DNA of 64,000 bases from Cavenderia fasciculata (GCF_000203815.1 NW_004457723.1:682001-746000); one strand, 5' to 3'; numbered from the stretch's first letter, positions 35,256 to 48,703 are shown. Program-made: numbers and translations. Notes: a model not told the origin generated them from the sequence alone.

Positions 35256-36187
35256 CTCTTAATATATATATATATGAATTATTATTATTTATGTGTGTAA
35301 GTAATAATAAACAACAAAACTCGATCAAAAGAGCACAACGAGGTTTGAAAAAAACGAACGAAGAAAACGTTATAAAAATTTTTTCAAAATGACAAGAGAG
35401 AGAATTGCCCAAATCTTATAAGAGTGAGAGAGAGCATGTTGGAGATACATTGTTCATTCTGTCTTGTGTGTATTATTTATATATATATATATATATCCGA
35501 TCAGACAACATGATGTGTCATTCATTAATTCAATTTCTCTCACTCTATTCCATCTTCAAAGATACATTTGTTTGTCACTGATCCGCGGATGCAGCTGATA
35601 AAGTGATATATCAAGACAGTCATCATATATTTGCACAGTCAATGTGATAGATACATCTTGACGTACAGAGAATCGAGCTAGTTTTCAAAGTAGATGACGT
35701 GGGTTTATTCGAAAAAAATGATATCTTCTTTCATTCCGCCTTTTTGAGTGTTTGTCTCACAAAAAATAAATAAAAAAAATTAAAAAAAACAACCTCTCCC
35801 TTTCTCACTTGAACAATTTAAGAAAAAAAATTTTGAGTTTTATTTTTATTGTAACACAATATAACTGTAAGTCAGAGAGAGATAGATAAATAATTAATCT
35901 ATAGCAACAACCTTTTTCCTCCATCTTCTTTCTCCTCTTCTGCGAATCAACTCAATCTAGGCTTAGCTCATCGTTTAAAGGGGTTAAATATAATATAATC
36001 TACTGCTATAGAAAGCTAAAAACCTCTTCCTTCATCCTTTTTTCCTCTCTCTCTTTCAACTTCACCAATTTAACAATATAATATAATCACACAAAGCTTT
36101 CTTTTCATTTATTCATTCACTAACTAATATTGTATACATATTCATCTTTATATTCATATATATAACAACAGACAAATATAATATAGA
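35256..36187. promoter_or_regulatory. Divergent promoter region, MRTO4 / Skp1
   Basis: About 930 bases. It contains (GA)n and (TA)n runs, a TATATATA block near 35478, T/CT-rich stretches (35900-36080) close to the Skp1 start, and a moderately GC patch around 35580-35710. No ORF looks coding. Confidence 0.5.
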
Positions 36188-37145
36188 ATGTCAACCATTA
36201 AACTTGAATCTGCCGATGAGAAGGTTTTCGAAGTCGAACGTGATATCGCCTGTATGGCCGTCACCATCAAAAACATGTTAGAAGGTATGTGTCTCAAAAC
36301 AAAGCAGTAGAGTTTTATTCTACAGCCAATCAATTCTCCTCTTTACAAGTCAACAACATTCAAGTTCCTCAATCTTCTTATTCTTTCCCTCCAAAAAAAA
36401 AAAACAATTTAACTTGGTGTGGTGGTATTCGTAGTGGTAGTGGTAGAGAACCACTAAAAAGACAGTTTTATTTTATACACGTAAACCCACACCTCTTCTC
36501 TATCTAGATAGATTGATCATAGTCACTACTATCACACATTCATCTCTCCTTTCTTCCTATTGTCGATCTTTCACACGTTGTTGGACAGTCTCTAGAGTGG
36601 TGAGGACGGCGAGGTTTTAGTTTGCAAAAAGATTTTTAGGAGAAAAAAAAAAAAACAAAAAAAAGATATTTTTGTGTGGACATCAATGCTGATCTCAATT
36701 ACCATGTTTTATCTCTCTCTAATCCTTTTCATTTCTTTTTCTTTTTATTTTTTTAGATATTGGTGAAACCGATACTGCTATCCCACTCCCAAATGTTACT
36801 TCTAACATTTTGGAAAAGGTTCTCGAATACTGCAAGCACCACAAGGAGCACCCAACCCCACAACAAGACGAAAAGAAGGACGAGAAGCGTTTGGATGACA
36901 TTCCACCATGGGATCGTGAATTCTGCAAGGTTGACCAACCAACCCTCTTTGAATTGATTTTGGCTGCCAACTATTTGGACATCAAGCCACTCTTGGACGT
37001 TACATGCAAGACCGTTGCCAACATGATCCGTGGCAAGACCCCAGAGGAAATCAGAAAGATTTTCAATATCAAGAACGACTTTACCCCAGAAGAAGAAGAA
37101 CAAATTAGAAAGGAAAACGAATGGTGTGAAGACAAGGGTAACTAA
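36188..37145 (+). CDS. skp1: Skp1, SCF ubiquitin ligase adaptor
   Basis: Two exons (36188-36284, 36757-37145) give 161 residues. The protein is nearly identical in character to Dictyostelium Skp1 (FpaA/FpaB), including [20 protein letters not shown], the [20 protein letters not shown]-box-binding helices and the end ENEWCEDKG. Pro143, in NDFTPEEE, is present; in Dictyostelium this proline is hydroxylated by PhyA and then glycosylated as part of oxygen sensing. Skp1 links F-box proteins to cullin-1. The intron of 472 bases is several times longer than any other in the window. Codon use is biased, which suggests strong expression. Confidence 0.98.
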
Positions 37146-37386
37146 ACTAATAGTAGTTTAATCAAACAAACCTACAAACCTACCAACAAAACACAGATAG
37201 ACTTATATGGGACGATATATTATTAGTAGTAGTAGTTGTGCAAAAAAAATATTGTTATCTTATCTTTACTTCAAAATAAAAACTTGATGTTGATCAAGTT
37301 CTTGTATTTAATATAAATAATCGTATTGTTTTAAGAATATTTTGAAACATTTCTTATTATTATTACTATTTATTTAGTTATTTAGT

Positions 37387-39827
37387 TTATTTTTGAGCTT
37401 TTTTATAACTAATAAATCTTGTTAGATTGATTCTTGATTCATCTAGACGATCTAATAGGTGACGATCAAGAGTCTTTTTCTCGGTTTTGATTTTGTTTCT
37501 GAGGATTGGAACAAATTGTTCGAGTACTTGGAGCATACCCAATTGCTTAAAGATGGCATTGACAGGTGGTTCGGCGTAAATGTCAAAGATAGAGTTGAGC
37601 GTTTCACCAACTACTTGTGCGTTGCTATCTTTGAGACATTGAATCAATAATTGTCCAATATCAGACAACATTGGTTGACAAATTGGTCTTTGACCTAAAA
37701 TACCAACCATTCCAATTAAATTGGTCTTGATTGAAACTGGTGCACTCAGAGTTAAAAGGAATAAATTCTTAATTTCTTCAATATTATTCTAAGAGTGGAA
37801 AATAAAGGTTAGTATATATATATTACCTATTGTTAAATGTTATTTGTTTGTTATTTAGTTTACATACAAAACCAATTTGATTATTAATTCTTAATAATGA
37901 CCAAAGAGATGCGGTAGCAGTTTCAAATTGATCCAAATCGACCTTGGCTTGTGAAAGTTGACCATTCTTGATTGAATGGGAGGCAATCTTGATTAATAGA
38001 TTCCAAATGGTTTCTTGGTGTGGTTGTACCATTGCTGGTTTATAAGAGATTAAAAGATTAGAAAGACAGGTAAGTGATCTTTTATGACAATTCTTGAGTG
38101 CAACAACCAATGATACCAATTCACTATATTTCTTTGCATATTCATTTCCATCAAATTCATCAATCACTTTAATAATTTCGATCAACTAAAATAGAAAAAG
38201 AAAGTAGGTTAATAAATAAATAAAATAAGTTCATTTCCATTATTTTATCTTTCTATCTATCATTTTACTTACATTTTGTAATAAAGTAGTAGAAGCCAAA
38301 TATTTAATTAATGATGATTCAGATTCTTCAACCATGGTAGTATTACCATCCTCAACATCTAAAAACTTATCATCATCATCATAGGTATTATCCATTTCAT
38401 CATTATTTGATTCTTCACCATCTTGTGAAACAATATTTGTAAATAATTCAACGGTCGATTGAATGGCTGCTACAACATCTTTCCATTGTTCTTCAACCGT
38501 TTCAAGTTGTTTTTCCAATACTTGAATCTCCTTTAATATGTTATTTTTACCAGTCAATTTGTTGTTGTTATTACCATTCTTTTCTCCACCACCCATTTCT
38601 TCATCTTCATCTTCATCATCGTCATCGTCATCATCTCGTTCATCGATTTGTTCTTGTTCTTGATCTTCAATTGGTTTCATCTTCATGATGATTTCATCTT
38701 TATCTTCTTTTTTAATGTCTGCCATTTCCTTTAGTTTCACCATGTTGTCAACGATTTGACTGATTTCAATGAGACCTTGAACAGGGTTGGTTGAAAAGGA
38801 GGTCAAAAGGATGGGAGTCAATGTTTCAATAACCTTGTCACGCGATTGATAGTGAGCACCAATATTTAACAACGATGAAGATGCCAATGATTTGATACGG
38901 ATTGACATGGTGGTCGATTGTGATACACTTTGATACAATCCAATCAACACATCTTGACCAATCGACAATGCCAATGGTGGATTGTTTTCAGTAATCACTG
39001 CCAAGAATTCAGCAACATGATATGAAAGGTTTTCAATCAAACCACCATCTCTACCCAACACCTTGAATAATAATGGGAATTGTGCCAACAATGATTTTGA
39101 TACAAATTCAAATGCTTTATCTGATTCTTCACTATAAAATAGAAATAAGGAAATTAGAAACTATTACAAAGCATATATCTTTCTTCAAGCATACCAAATA
39201 TTTGTTAAAAGTGAAATAGATTGTAAAAGAATATGTTGAGCACCAATAATGTTATTATTAGCCCTAAGTTCAATTGATTTTGAAATGGTATCAATTGAAA
39301 TGGTAATATTTGATAGTGTTGGTGTAAGAATATCAAGTTGTAATAATGTTTCAATTGATTTTGGTTCAATGATTGTTAAGTTTCTAGAAAATATTTCATA
39401 AATTGTAAATATTAGTATCATATATATTTGTGACAATTTAGTATCTTCTCTCTCTATTCTCTATTTACCTAAGTGCACCAATAGCAGATACTCTAACTTG
39501 AACATCAGAATCTACAAAATGTTGAATAACCTTTGTAAGGTTCTGTGCGGTGATTGATTTCAAGAATTGAGGGTTTTCGAGGATAAGTTCACAGAGTGTA
39601 CGGAATGCAACATCTCTTTCATTTGAACTTGGGTCATCCATCAACTCGAATACTTGTTGTGGATTAGCAGTTGAACAATTGTAGAGAGCTTGAGCAATAT
39701 CATCGTTTCTAATGGCATCAACCAATGATGAATCTTGTTGTTGTTGTTGATTGTTGTTGTTGGTTGCTCCTCCCAATGATGTTGGATCTACTCTATATAC
39801 CTTTTTATTTGTTGGAATTTTACCCAT
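37387..39827 (-). CDS. heatr3: HEATR3/Syo1-like importer and chaperone for 5S RNP proteins
   Basis: Five exons (39469-39827, 39195-39383, 38273-39131, 37868-38185, 37387-37788) give 708 residues. It starts MGKIPTNKK. ARM/HEAT repeats fill the protein: SDVQVRVSAIGALRNLTII, DILTPTLSNI, then many two-helix units. A long acidic loop with an Asp/Glu run (DDDDDDDEDEDEE) lies mid-protein (about 38590-38640). The end is INLTRFISYKKAQK. This layout is that of symportin Syo1/HEATR3: conserved N-terminus, ARM/HEAT solenoid, acidic loop, and a basic C-terminal end. Syo1 brings Rpl5 and Rpl11 into the nucleus together for 5S RNP assembly. The call rests on layout and the conserved start and end; other ARM proteins are not excluded. 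Confidence 0.75.
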
Positions 39828-40203
39828 TCTCTCTCTCTATCTCTCTATCTCTGATTCTTTGTATGTAAAAAGATACTAAACAATAAAACAAAAAGCAATT
39901 AATCGATAAGAGACAAAAAACGAATGCGACGACCGAAACAGGTAGTTTTTTTTTTTTTTTTTTTCATAGATTATTAGTTTGGCTATTATTACATTTCATT
40001 CATTCCTTTATTGTTATTATTATTATTATTCAATCAAATTCGATTGAATTTAATATATCTATCTATCTATTATTATTATTACTTTTTTTAAAAGTTACAA
40101 TTCATTCATTATTATTATTACTGTTATTATAATTGGATTCCCCAACATGTTGTGTTTTTGATTATTATTATTACTATTATAAAAGATGATTCGTTTTCTT
40201 CTT
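39828..40203. other. Spacer between the HEATR3-like and large helical genes
   Basis: About 375 bases, head-to-tail on the minus strand. It includes an 18-base poly-T at about 39947-39964 and several ATT runs. No gene seen. Confidence 0.5.
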
Positions 40204-43200
40204 TTAGGAAGCTTTATGAGTCATTTCTATGATTCCTTGTACTTGGAAGAATGGATTTGAAATGAGATTTTCATCATTGTTTTCACGAGCCTTTGAAAGT
40301 AAACGAGTTAAAATGCTTCTATATTGTTCTGGACTTTCAGATTCCAATTGAGTTAATAAAAAGTAACTGGAATGACTATTATTAAAAATATCGAGGTTAG
40401 TTATATTTATATTTCCATGAATTAATTATGTTATACATACTAGGCAATTTGAGTACAAGAATCATTTAATAAACTCTTGAAAAATCCAATACCTCCAACA
40501 CGAGCCAAATCTTCTGGATCATGACAACGAAGAATCAAAAGATGAACCAATACCAATCTTTGTTCGCTGAATCTTTCAATTGGACTAATATTATTAAAAA
40601 GATATTGAAGAATACTAATGTTGATCGATTTTAATAATGGCGCTGATATTATAAATTGATTCTTTAAAAATAATGAAAAATTGGTATCTGGTGCCCATGA
40701 TTCTCTTATATATAATTGTTTTGTTCCTATAAAAAAAAAGAAAAAAAGAGAGATTAATAAAATATATTATAATGTTTTTAATTTTCTCTTTCTTTCTATT
40801 TACCATTGCGACTATAAATCATATCAAAAATGATATCATTTATAGTTAATAGATTATTTTCATCCTTTTCACCAGAGGCAGTGATTCTAAGTATACATTC
40901 GTTTAACATGTCAAAGACTTCTTGACTCTTTGTTTCGCCAGTCTTTAGTTTGTACTTTGACATTAAAATCAATCTTTCAGTCAGCGATATATAAACCTTT
41001 CTAACCTTTGGATTTGGATGACTGGCCAATTGTACAAATAGATTGACTGAAAAATTAATATTTGCATTATTATCCTTATCAATTAATACTCTTTTTAATA
41101 AATTAAATAACCAATTCTAAAATAGATAGATAGAAAGTTTAGTTTGTTAGTTAAAAATTCTTATGATTGTTTTTCTGATCTATTTATCTTACTTCAGCAT
41201 TAAATCTTAAATATTCATCAGCATCATTTGTTATCCAATCATAAAGAAGAGAGGTTGTTTTTTCTATACTATCTTGTTGTTCAAGTACGAGATACTTTTC
41301 GCATTGTTGATCTACCATTTGATGTCTGATGGCATGTTCGCGAATCTTCATTGTGAATTTAATAATTAGATCTTCATAGGAATAGGATGCATCGTGTTTG
41401 GCACTATCATTGGAAGTGAAAAGGAAGAAATCCGATACAAAGTCCTTTTCTGGTATACATTTAAATATTTGAACAAAGTAATGTGGTGCATCTGCTCTTT
41501 TAAATAATTCTAATAATAATGGTGATTCCTAAGAGAGTAGAAATGGAAAAGGAAGGAAGGATTAATAAACTGCTATATAATATTGTTAATTATATTACTT
41601 ACTTGAGTTAATTGAGTATCTACAATAGTTTGAGATTTAAGAGCAGTTTGTAATACATAATCAAATATTACAACAAATAAATTATTTTTAGCTTCGTTTG
41701 ATCTGATACTAGTATAGAGATTTAGAATAAAATCAATTCCACCAATCTTGTTTAATTCCTCTTCATTTAAAAACATATTTGATGTTGATGATGAATTTGT
41801 ATTTGATTCTTTGTATCTAAAAAAATAAATAAAAAAAAGATATATTAGTTTTTTAATATTTGTATTATTTGTTTTTTTTACGTACAAGAAATTACATAAC
41901 ATTCTAACCAACATTCTTTTAGTTTGATCACTTGAATCTTGAATAAATTTAAGAAAACAACCAATGATTTGAGAATTTAATTGGAGTAGTCTGTGACGAA
42001 TGACATTTCCTTGTTCGACGATAAAAACTAGTACGCAGTTGAGAGCCTCTGCCCAAACGTCATTATCTTTTTCTCCAACTTGGGTCATTTGATTGAGACA
42101 GTCTCGAAGTAGAGAGAATACAGAATCTTGTAATTCTCCAATAGTTCCTTGTGTTCCATCCTCTAATCTTAATTCGCTATAAATATTAACATGTACTGAA
42201 AGATTAAATATAATATTAAAGAGATGGATTCTTGTATCACGATTTGGACTCTCTAATATTTGTTTTAAATAACCAAAAATGATCTTTTCTCCATCTACTC
42301 CATTTTTACAATAAATATCAGATATTATCTAATATAAACAAAAATAAGAATATTGAGTAAGTATTAATCATATTCATTTCAATATATTCTCTTTTATCTT
42401 TTACATACTTTAATAAATATTTTAGTTGCAATTGATCTATCTTGTGGTGTTGCAGGATTAAGTATAACTTTTAAAACTTGTTGTTTTTCAGTATCTTTAA
42501 TCTTTAGAGGTTCTTGTTCACTATAATACTTGTATTGGAACAATGCTGGTGCTTTTCTTCTTCTCAATGTGAATTGTAAAGTTAAATCTTTTTGTTCCGC
42601 TCTAAAAAGTTGAAAGTGTATATAAGTATTTCATCAATTATATTATATATATTATATATATTTTGAGCTTACTTCTTTTTTGCTTGTTGTACAATATTAA
42701 TTGATTGAGAATTGACTGAATCATCAGGACATTTAAACAATTCTTTTCCTTTTAATTCACTTGATTTCATACCTCCAAATGGAGAATGAGTTAATAAGCT
42801 TTGGATTTCTAAATAGAAATAAATAAATAAATAAATATGGAATGGTTAATATTATATTATATTATATTGATCTAATCATTTAATCTAATCTATATTTCTA
42901 CATACTTGGAGATTGTTTTGAAGAGGAAGAAGAAGATGAAGCAGAAGATTGATTGATATTGATGTTGTTTGTTTTCATTGACATTAGATCACAAATATAA
43001 CCATCTTCATTGAATGCTCTTCGTAAGAGGGTTGGGGAGGTGGAGAAACCATTGCTACTTGAAAATACAGTGTTGCTACTCGACGCTATCGATGCGTTGC
43101 TATCTCTAAGAGTACCGGCTAGATTCGAGACACCCAGCAACTGTGGATGATGGAGTGTGTGGTGAACCGATCCAATACCAGCCGGCGCAGATGCAGTCGA

Positions 43201-44257
43201 CGTGGTGAGTTGAGGTGCTTGTTGAAGATCGTGCAAGATTGAGATGGGGTTGTTGGGTGCTGATGATGCCAAGTTGGGAGATGTTAAATTGTTGTTGATG
43301 TTGTGACCACTGCTACCGCCACCACCACCACCTCCAACACCACCATTACTATGATTCAATAAAGTCGTACGTATAGGTGAATCATTGGCAGATTGTGGTG
43401 AAGAGGATGCAGAGGATGAAATCGAATTGGTAGTTGTAGTTGTCGTGACAGCAGGTTGTTGTAGCATATTAGTGAGGTCTAGTGATGTACGTGGTTGAAG
43501 GGAATTTGCTATGTCTTGGTCTCGAGGACTGCCAATCGTCGTCGATGCCGATTGACTACGTGTACGCAACAGCCCTACATTGTTGGCCCGTCTCGTACTC
43601 GGGTCTGTCATTGATCCCGTACTCGACCCAATCCCAGTCGACCCCGCATTCTTACCTCCCATTCCCATATCATTTACATAGTTTGGATGTTGTTTAACTT
43701 GATTTGCAATCAATGCTCTAATATATGTTATTGACTAAGAGTGCGAGAAAAAGAGAGAAAGAGGGTAGAAAAAAGGTTGTTAACAACTTTTGAACTGTAC
43801 TACTACTACTACTACTACTACTACCAACTATGTGTCATTACCTTTTGTAACAATATACTAGAGGATGTAATACCAAGACAAAAAGTATCGAGATCCAACA
43901 GTATTTGAAGAGATGGTGGATGCAGTGCTATATTATTCTTTACAAGTTTCAATATTCTTGATAGTACCTGTTCATAGTGTGATTTCTCATTTCTAACTCT
44001 TTCCATCATATTTAAATAAACTATAAAGGAGAAGGGAAGGGAAGGGAATAGACATACATATTGTATGTATGTTAGGGATGATGATTCTTTTGTCTCGATT
44101 GATTGAACATACCTAAATCAACAGTATTTGGATCATCAAAGTATTTGTTGAGATTGAATTGGGCATCGGCGGATGGCATAGTACCATCAGGTATACTATT
44201 CTGTTGAACTACATTTCTAATGATATGATTCACAAACTTTCTATTGGTTGTACTCAT
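40204..44257 (-). CDS. Large alpha-helical (ARM-like) protein of unknown family
   Basis: Eleven exons (44113-44257, 43842-44020, 42906-43734, 42673-42808, 42409-42601, 41886-42328, 41603-41816, 41193-41528, 40804-41116, 40441-40726, 40204-40375) sum to exactly 1,081 codons. Residues 1-110 form helices (MMERVRNEKSHYEQVLSRIL). Residues of about 110-385 are a low-complexity Ser/Gly/Asn/Thr region. The rest is all helical: SPFGGMKSSELKGKELF, then RRRKAPALFQYKYYSEQEPL, followed by paired helices that look like an ARM/HEAT solenoid. No TM, signal peptide or catalytic motif is visible. I do not recognise the family. The conserved-looking motifs on either side of the solenoid start, and the precise exon fit, say it is a real, expressed protein. 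Confidence 0.8.
43801..43823. repeat. ACT triplet run inside an intron
   Basis: A short run of about seven ACT units within the second intron (43735-43841) of the large helical gene. It is not translated in this model. Confidence 0.85.
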
Positions 44258-44847
44258 TTTTGATCGTGTCTAGTCTATCGTGTAGTGTAAAGAAAGAAGA
44301 AGTGTAGTGTAGTGTAGTGTAGTGTAGTCTAGTAGTTAACTACTACTTTGTCTATAGTGGTGTTTATCGTCGCGGTTGTTGTCGTAGTATTATCAGTCGT
44401 CGATCTATCCTATCCTATCCTATCTAATCTATTATGACCCTCCTCAAAAGGAAGGATTGTTGTAATGGTTATATATGTAAATAATATGAATGACTGTGAC
44501 GATGATGATGATGACGACGAGATGTGATTTATATCTGTCTACTATAGAATAATAAATAAAGATGATAAAGATGATATTTTCGCTTGTATATGTATGTGTA
44601 TATGTATAGGTTATTCTACTGAAAGTCTAAAGAGAGAACAGAAACAGAGGAAAGCCAATAAATTGGTTGGTTGTCCCTTTAAAAAAAAATATTTGGATTG
44701 TCACCAAAGGTTTGCATATTTTCCTCTTTATGTAATCCTTGCTTGATTATAATATATTTATAGTATATTTAATCATATGTAACATAGCTTATAAATATAA
44801 ATCAAAGAGAAGAGAAGAGAAGAGAAGAGAGAAGAGAAAAGAGAGAG
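44258..44847. promoter_or_regulatory. Divergent promoter region, large helical gene / HPS1
   Basis: About 590 bases. It holds five tandem GTGTA units (44301-44325), a TATCC run near 44406, a GATGAC-rich block near 44500, and an AGAGA purine run (44804-44845) directly before the HPS1 start. No ORF looks coding. Confidence 0.55.
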
Positions 44848-47584
44848 ATGAAATGTTTAATTATTCTAGATCCTAGTACAACTAGTGCACTCTATATCGA
44901 ACACATCTTTGAAGGTGTATTGGCACCACAACTACAAACAATCATCAACTTTATATCAGGTACGATTGGACAGAGACCTCAATTTATTAAAGCTGGAAAG
45001 TTGAAGTTTGTATTTCAATATGTATGTATAGAGAGAGAGACATAGAGAGTAGAAGAGAGAGAACACTCAAATATGCGTTTCAGATCTCTGAGATGTTCAG
45101 ATTGAAATTTTAATCTTATCATCTCCACAACTTACACTTTATTCTTCTTCTCCTTTTGTGTTGTGTTATATATATATATCATTAATACAAATATTCTAGA
45201 ATGATTACATTAATAATAATCAAAAGAATTCAGATTTATTATGGTTTGTTTTGGTATCAGACGATGATGATTCAGAAACGTTGCTTCGTAATAGATTGAC
45301 ACTTCTCAATCATCTCTATTCAATGGTGTTGGGAAACCAACTGATCGACAGAAAGAATGGAGTCAAGATCAATATGAGAGTACTCAAACAAAAGATGTCT
45401 ACCATTTCAGCAACTGTCAATGCACTCTTTGACGAATCTCAAAGTGTCCTATGTCAAGCTTTCGAGTACTTAGAATTAAATGAAAGAATTCGTACTCGTG
45501 TATCACATGCTCTAACTGATCTATTAAATGAATATCCTCAAGTATGTTGTTATAATATAATCATATGGAATATGATGGTGGAAACCAATGGATGAATGAA
45601 TGGAAAAGTTTAAGGAAATATTATTTATTGACACCCCTTTATTTTTCTTTTTTTTTTCTTTTCCATTTTCACCAACAAAGACATCTTATGCAGCCATTTA
45701 TATTGGTCAAAAATTAATCACCTTTCATTGTAAACAAAAACCTCATCTTCAAAACTTTGATTTATTCCTTTTATCTATTTATTGTCAAATTCAACTTAAA
45801 CCAAGAGGTTTGTATAATAATAATAATAATAATAATAATTATTTAATTTATTAATATATTTTTTATTATTTATTTATTTATTTTTTAGAAAGATTTACTT
45901 ATAAAAGAGAAGAAGATGAAATTTTGGAAGAACAAACAACACCAGCATCGATTGCACAGGAAATATCATCATTTGAAAATGTATCACCAAGAAATTTAGA
46001 TGAAGGAAATCAAAGTTTTAATTCACCACCAACAGGTGGTCTTGGTGACGATCGGTCAAGTGGAGAAGATGATATGTTTGAAACGGCACCAGAGGATTTT
46101 GAAGAGCCAATATCATTTTTAGCTTCTCCATTCCTTAGTCAATTAATAGATGATACCAATAACCAAAATTCAGATAATATCCCTACATTATCAAAATCAA
46201 AGGTAAAAAAAAAAAGACAAACTAATCATTTATTCATATCTCTTTAATATTAATAATGTGATGATTTTATTTATTTATAGAGACATAAATTATCAATATT
46301 GATGGATTCATTAAAAGAAGGAGTTAAATCATCATCACCACCAGAAGCCATATCAGTTTTAAATTACTCACTTTTATTTATTGGGTATATGGAAGATACT
46401 TTATCAAAGGAAATGTACACTTCAAATACAGAGTTTGCCATTAAAAAGTTCCAACTTGACAATGGGTTCCCTGAAACTGGTATTGCAGATTTCCCAACAA
46501 TGAAATCAATACTTTATAAAGTTAAAAATTCACCTGTAAATATCTTAAAAAAGAAAGAAAGAAATTGATAACAAAAACTTTTATTAATAATCAAATCATT
46601 ATTTTTCTCTTTGTCTCTTAGACATTATTAACAAGAAAAAAATTAATGTCAGCATCATATGAAGATAACCTAAGTAGTTTAAAGGATATTAGTTTAGGAA
46701 GTAAAAAGAGTGATAGCTCACTTGATGATAATACATCAACAACTTCTACCAATACCAATAACAATAACAATAACAATACTACTTCTACTTCTACTACTTC
46801 TACAGCTACACCAACAACACCATCAAAACCAAATCCATTAATGGCAATGTCATTTGATGAGAATTGGGTATCGGCAGCATCAACATTGGAAATGATTTAT
46901 TTTAGAAATGCAAATGCAACTCCAACACCAATTTGGGCCTATTGTGCCGAGATTCAAGAAAACACATTCCTTTTACTACTCAACAAGGAAAAGATACAAA
47001 AAGACACAAAGCAAGAGATTGAGCGTCTAGAAGCATCCAAGCGTATCCTATACGATCGTATTTGCAAGCAATATGGAAAGTTTTTGCTCGTCAAGGAAAA
47101 GACCAATATTGCCATCTCGAGATTCTCACATATCCCAGGTCTCGTCCATTTCATCTTGATCGATCGTACCAACCATCGAATCAAGGCACCCACGATATCT
47201 CAGTTGAACGGTCCACGAAACACACTCAATGTACAGCCAGAGGACATGGTCCAGTTTATCAAGAAACGTGTTTGGAATATGTACAGTCACTGTTGTCATC
47301 AACTCAAAAAGGGATACAGCTACCAAGTCATCAAAGACAAGGATTTCCAATACAGTTATCGTCTCTGGGTAGAAGACGATGAGAGCAAAGAACAAATTGT
47401 TGAACGTGACACTCGTATCTACAACTCTCGTTCAATCTACTCTGAATTGGTCAAACGTTATTATCCACAACCCGTCAAATGTCTAGAGCTTCTCACTCTC
47501 TATATTGGTGCTCTTCCAGTTTCTTTAATCTATAAAAATGATCGTGTTTTATGTTCATTATTATTTGATAAAGAACAAGAATAA
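44848..47584 (+). CDS. hps1: HPS1 homologue, BLOC-3 subunit (Rab32/38 GEF)
   Basis: Six exons (44848-45021, 45200-45541, 45681-45807, 45889-46202, 46281-46535, 46622-47584) give 724 residues, close to human HPS1 (700). The longin-like N-terminus begins MKCLIILDPS, followed by LLWFVLVSDDDDSE and the VLGNQLIDRK region. A variable acidic middle follows. The C-terminal third is the most conserved: GKFLLVKEKTNIAIS, PGLVHFILIDRTNHRIKAP, KKRVWNMYSHCCHQLKKGY, FQYSYRLWVEDDE and CLELLTLYIGALP. These are the blocks shared with human HPS1. With HPS4, HPS1 forms BLOC-3, the exchange factor for Rab32/Rab38 in lysosome-related organelle formation. In an amoeba it probably works in endolysosome or phagosome traffic (inference). 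Confidence 0.93.
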
Positions 47585-47705
47585 GACAAAAGTAATAGTA
47601 ATAGTAATAGTAGTAGTCGTAGTAGTAGCTATAGTTTTATATTAATAATAATAATAAATATAAAGAGAGAGGGTTATTTATTTATTTATTTTTTAAATTG
47701 TTTAT

Positions 47706-48703
47706 TTACAATTCCCCTTTATTTATATACCTTATTAATTCTCCTGCTGTTGTATCTAAACTATAAATATTATATATTAAATTAAATTAGTAAATATATT
47801 TTTATATTCTATATATTCTATATATTTTATACCTTTTAATATCACCACTAATTAAAAGATCTTTTAATAATAATGATATGGACATGTTTGAATACCTTAA
47901 TTTCTTTTTATTCAAATCCTTTAATAATATTTCCTTGTATTTTAGTTTTGATATCATTCCAAGTAATTCCTTTCTACCTTTTGATAGATTTGTTATGTAT
48001 CCACCCGATCCAGGTACATTTAATAAATAATTTCCATCATCATTTAATAATAATAAATTAGATTGTACTAATATCCTATATAATGAATAATAAATTAAAA
48101 GATTAGAACAATACGTATTGTATACAAAATACTTGTATATATCTCCATACGTTATAGCATTTTCAATATGTTGAGGAGATAATTGTAAAATTTGTTGTAA
48201 TTTTGATCTGAATATACTAACATCTGTAAAGGATGGTATTAACAAATTGATGAATTGATCCAATACTTGGTTATGAAAAGGTTGTTGGTGGTGGTCTTGT
48301 GTAGCTGTAGAAGTGGCAGTGTTGGTGGTGTTTAGTTTAAGTGATTCAATCTTCTTTATATAATCACTTGTCATCAATATTCCATAATCATTTTGTCCTG
48401 TCAATAATTTCATTACTCTTATTTTTCCTTGTTTCTTTAAATTAAACTATCAATATTGAGAGTGAGAAGTTAGTTATATAAATAGAGGTTTCTATTATGA
48501 TGATACAAATTATTTTACATACTAGATTCTTATCAACTTTTGATTTATTTTTCTCTACATAGTATAGATGTGATTGTAATATAAAAGGAGGACATTGTTT
48601 ATAGAGTGTCTTGTCAAACTCGATTTCAACAAGTGATTGTATAGAAGCCAATATCGATTCTTCTTCAGTTAATTGAATTTCTATTTCTCCAGTAAATGGT
48701 TCA

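Noticed and set aside
36285-36507. 72-codon frame in the Skp1 intron as a small gene
   Set aside because: It begins within exon 1 and the donor and has no coding features beyond chance openness.
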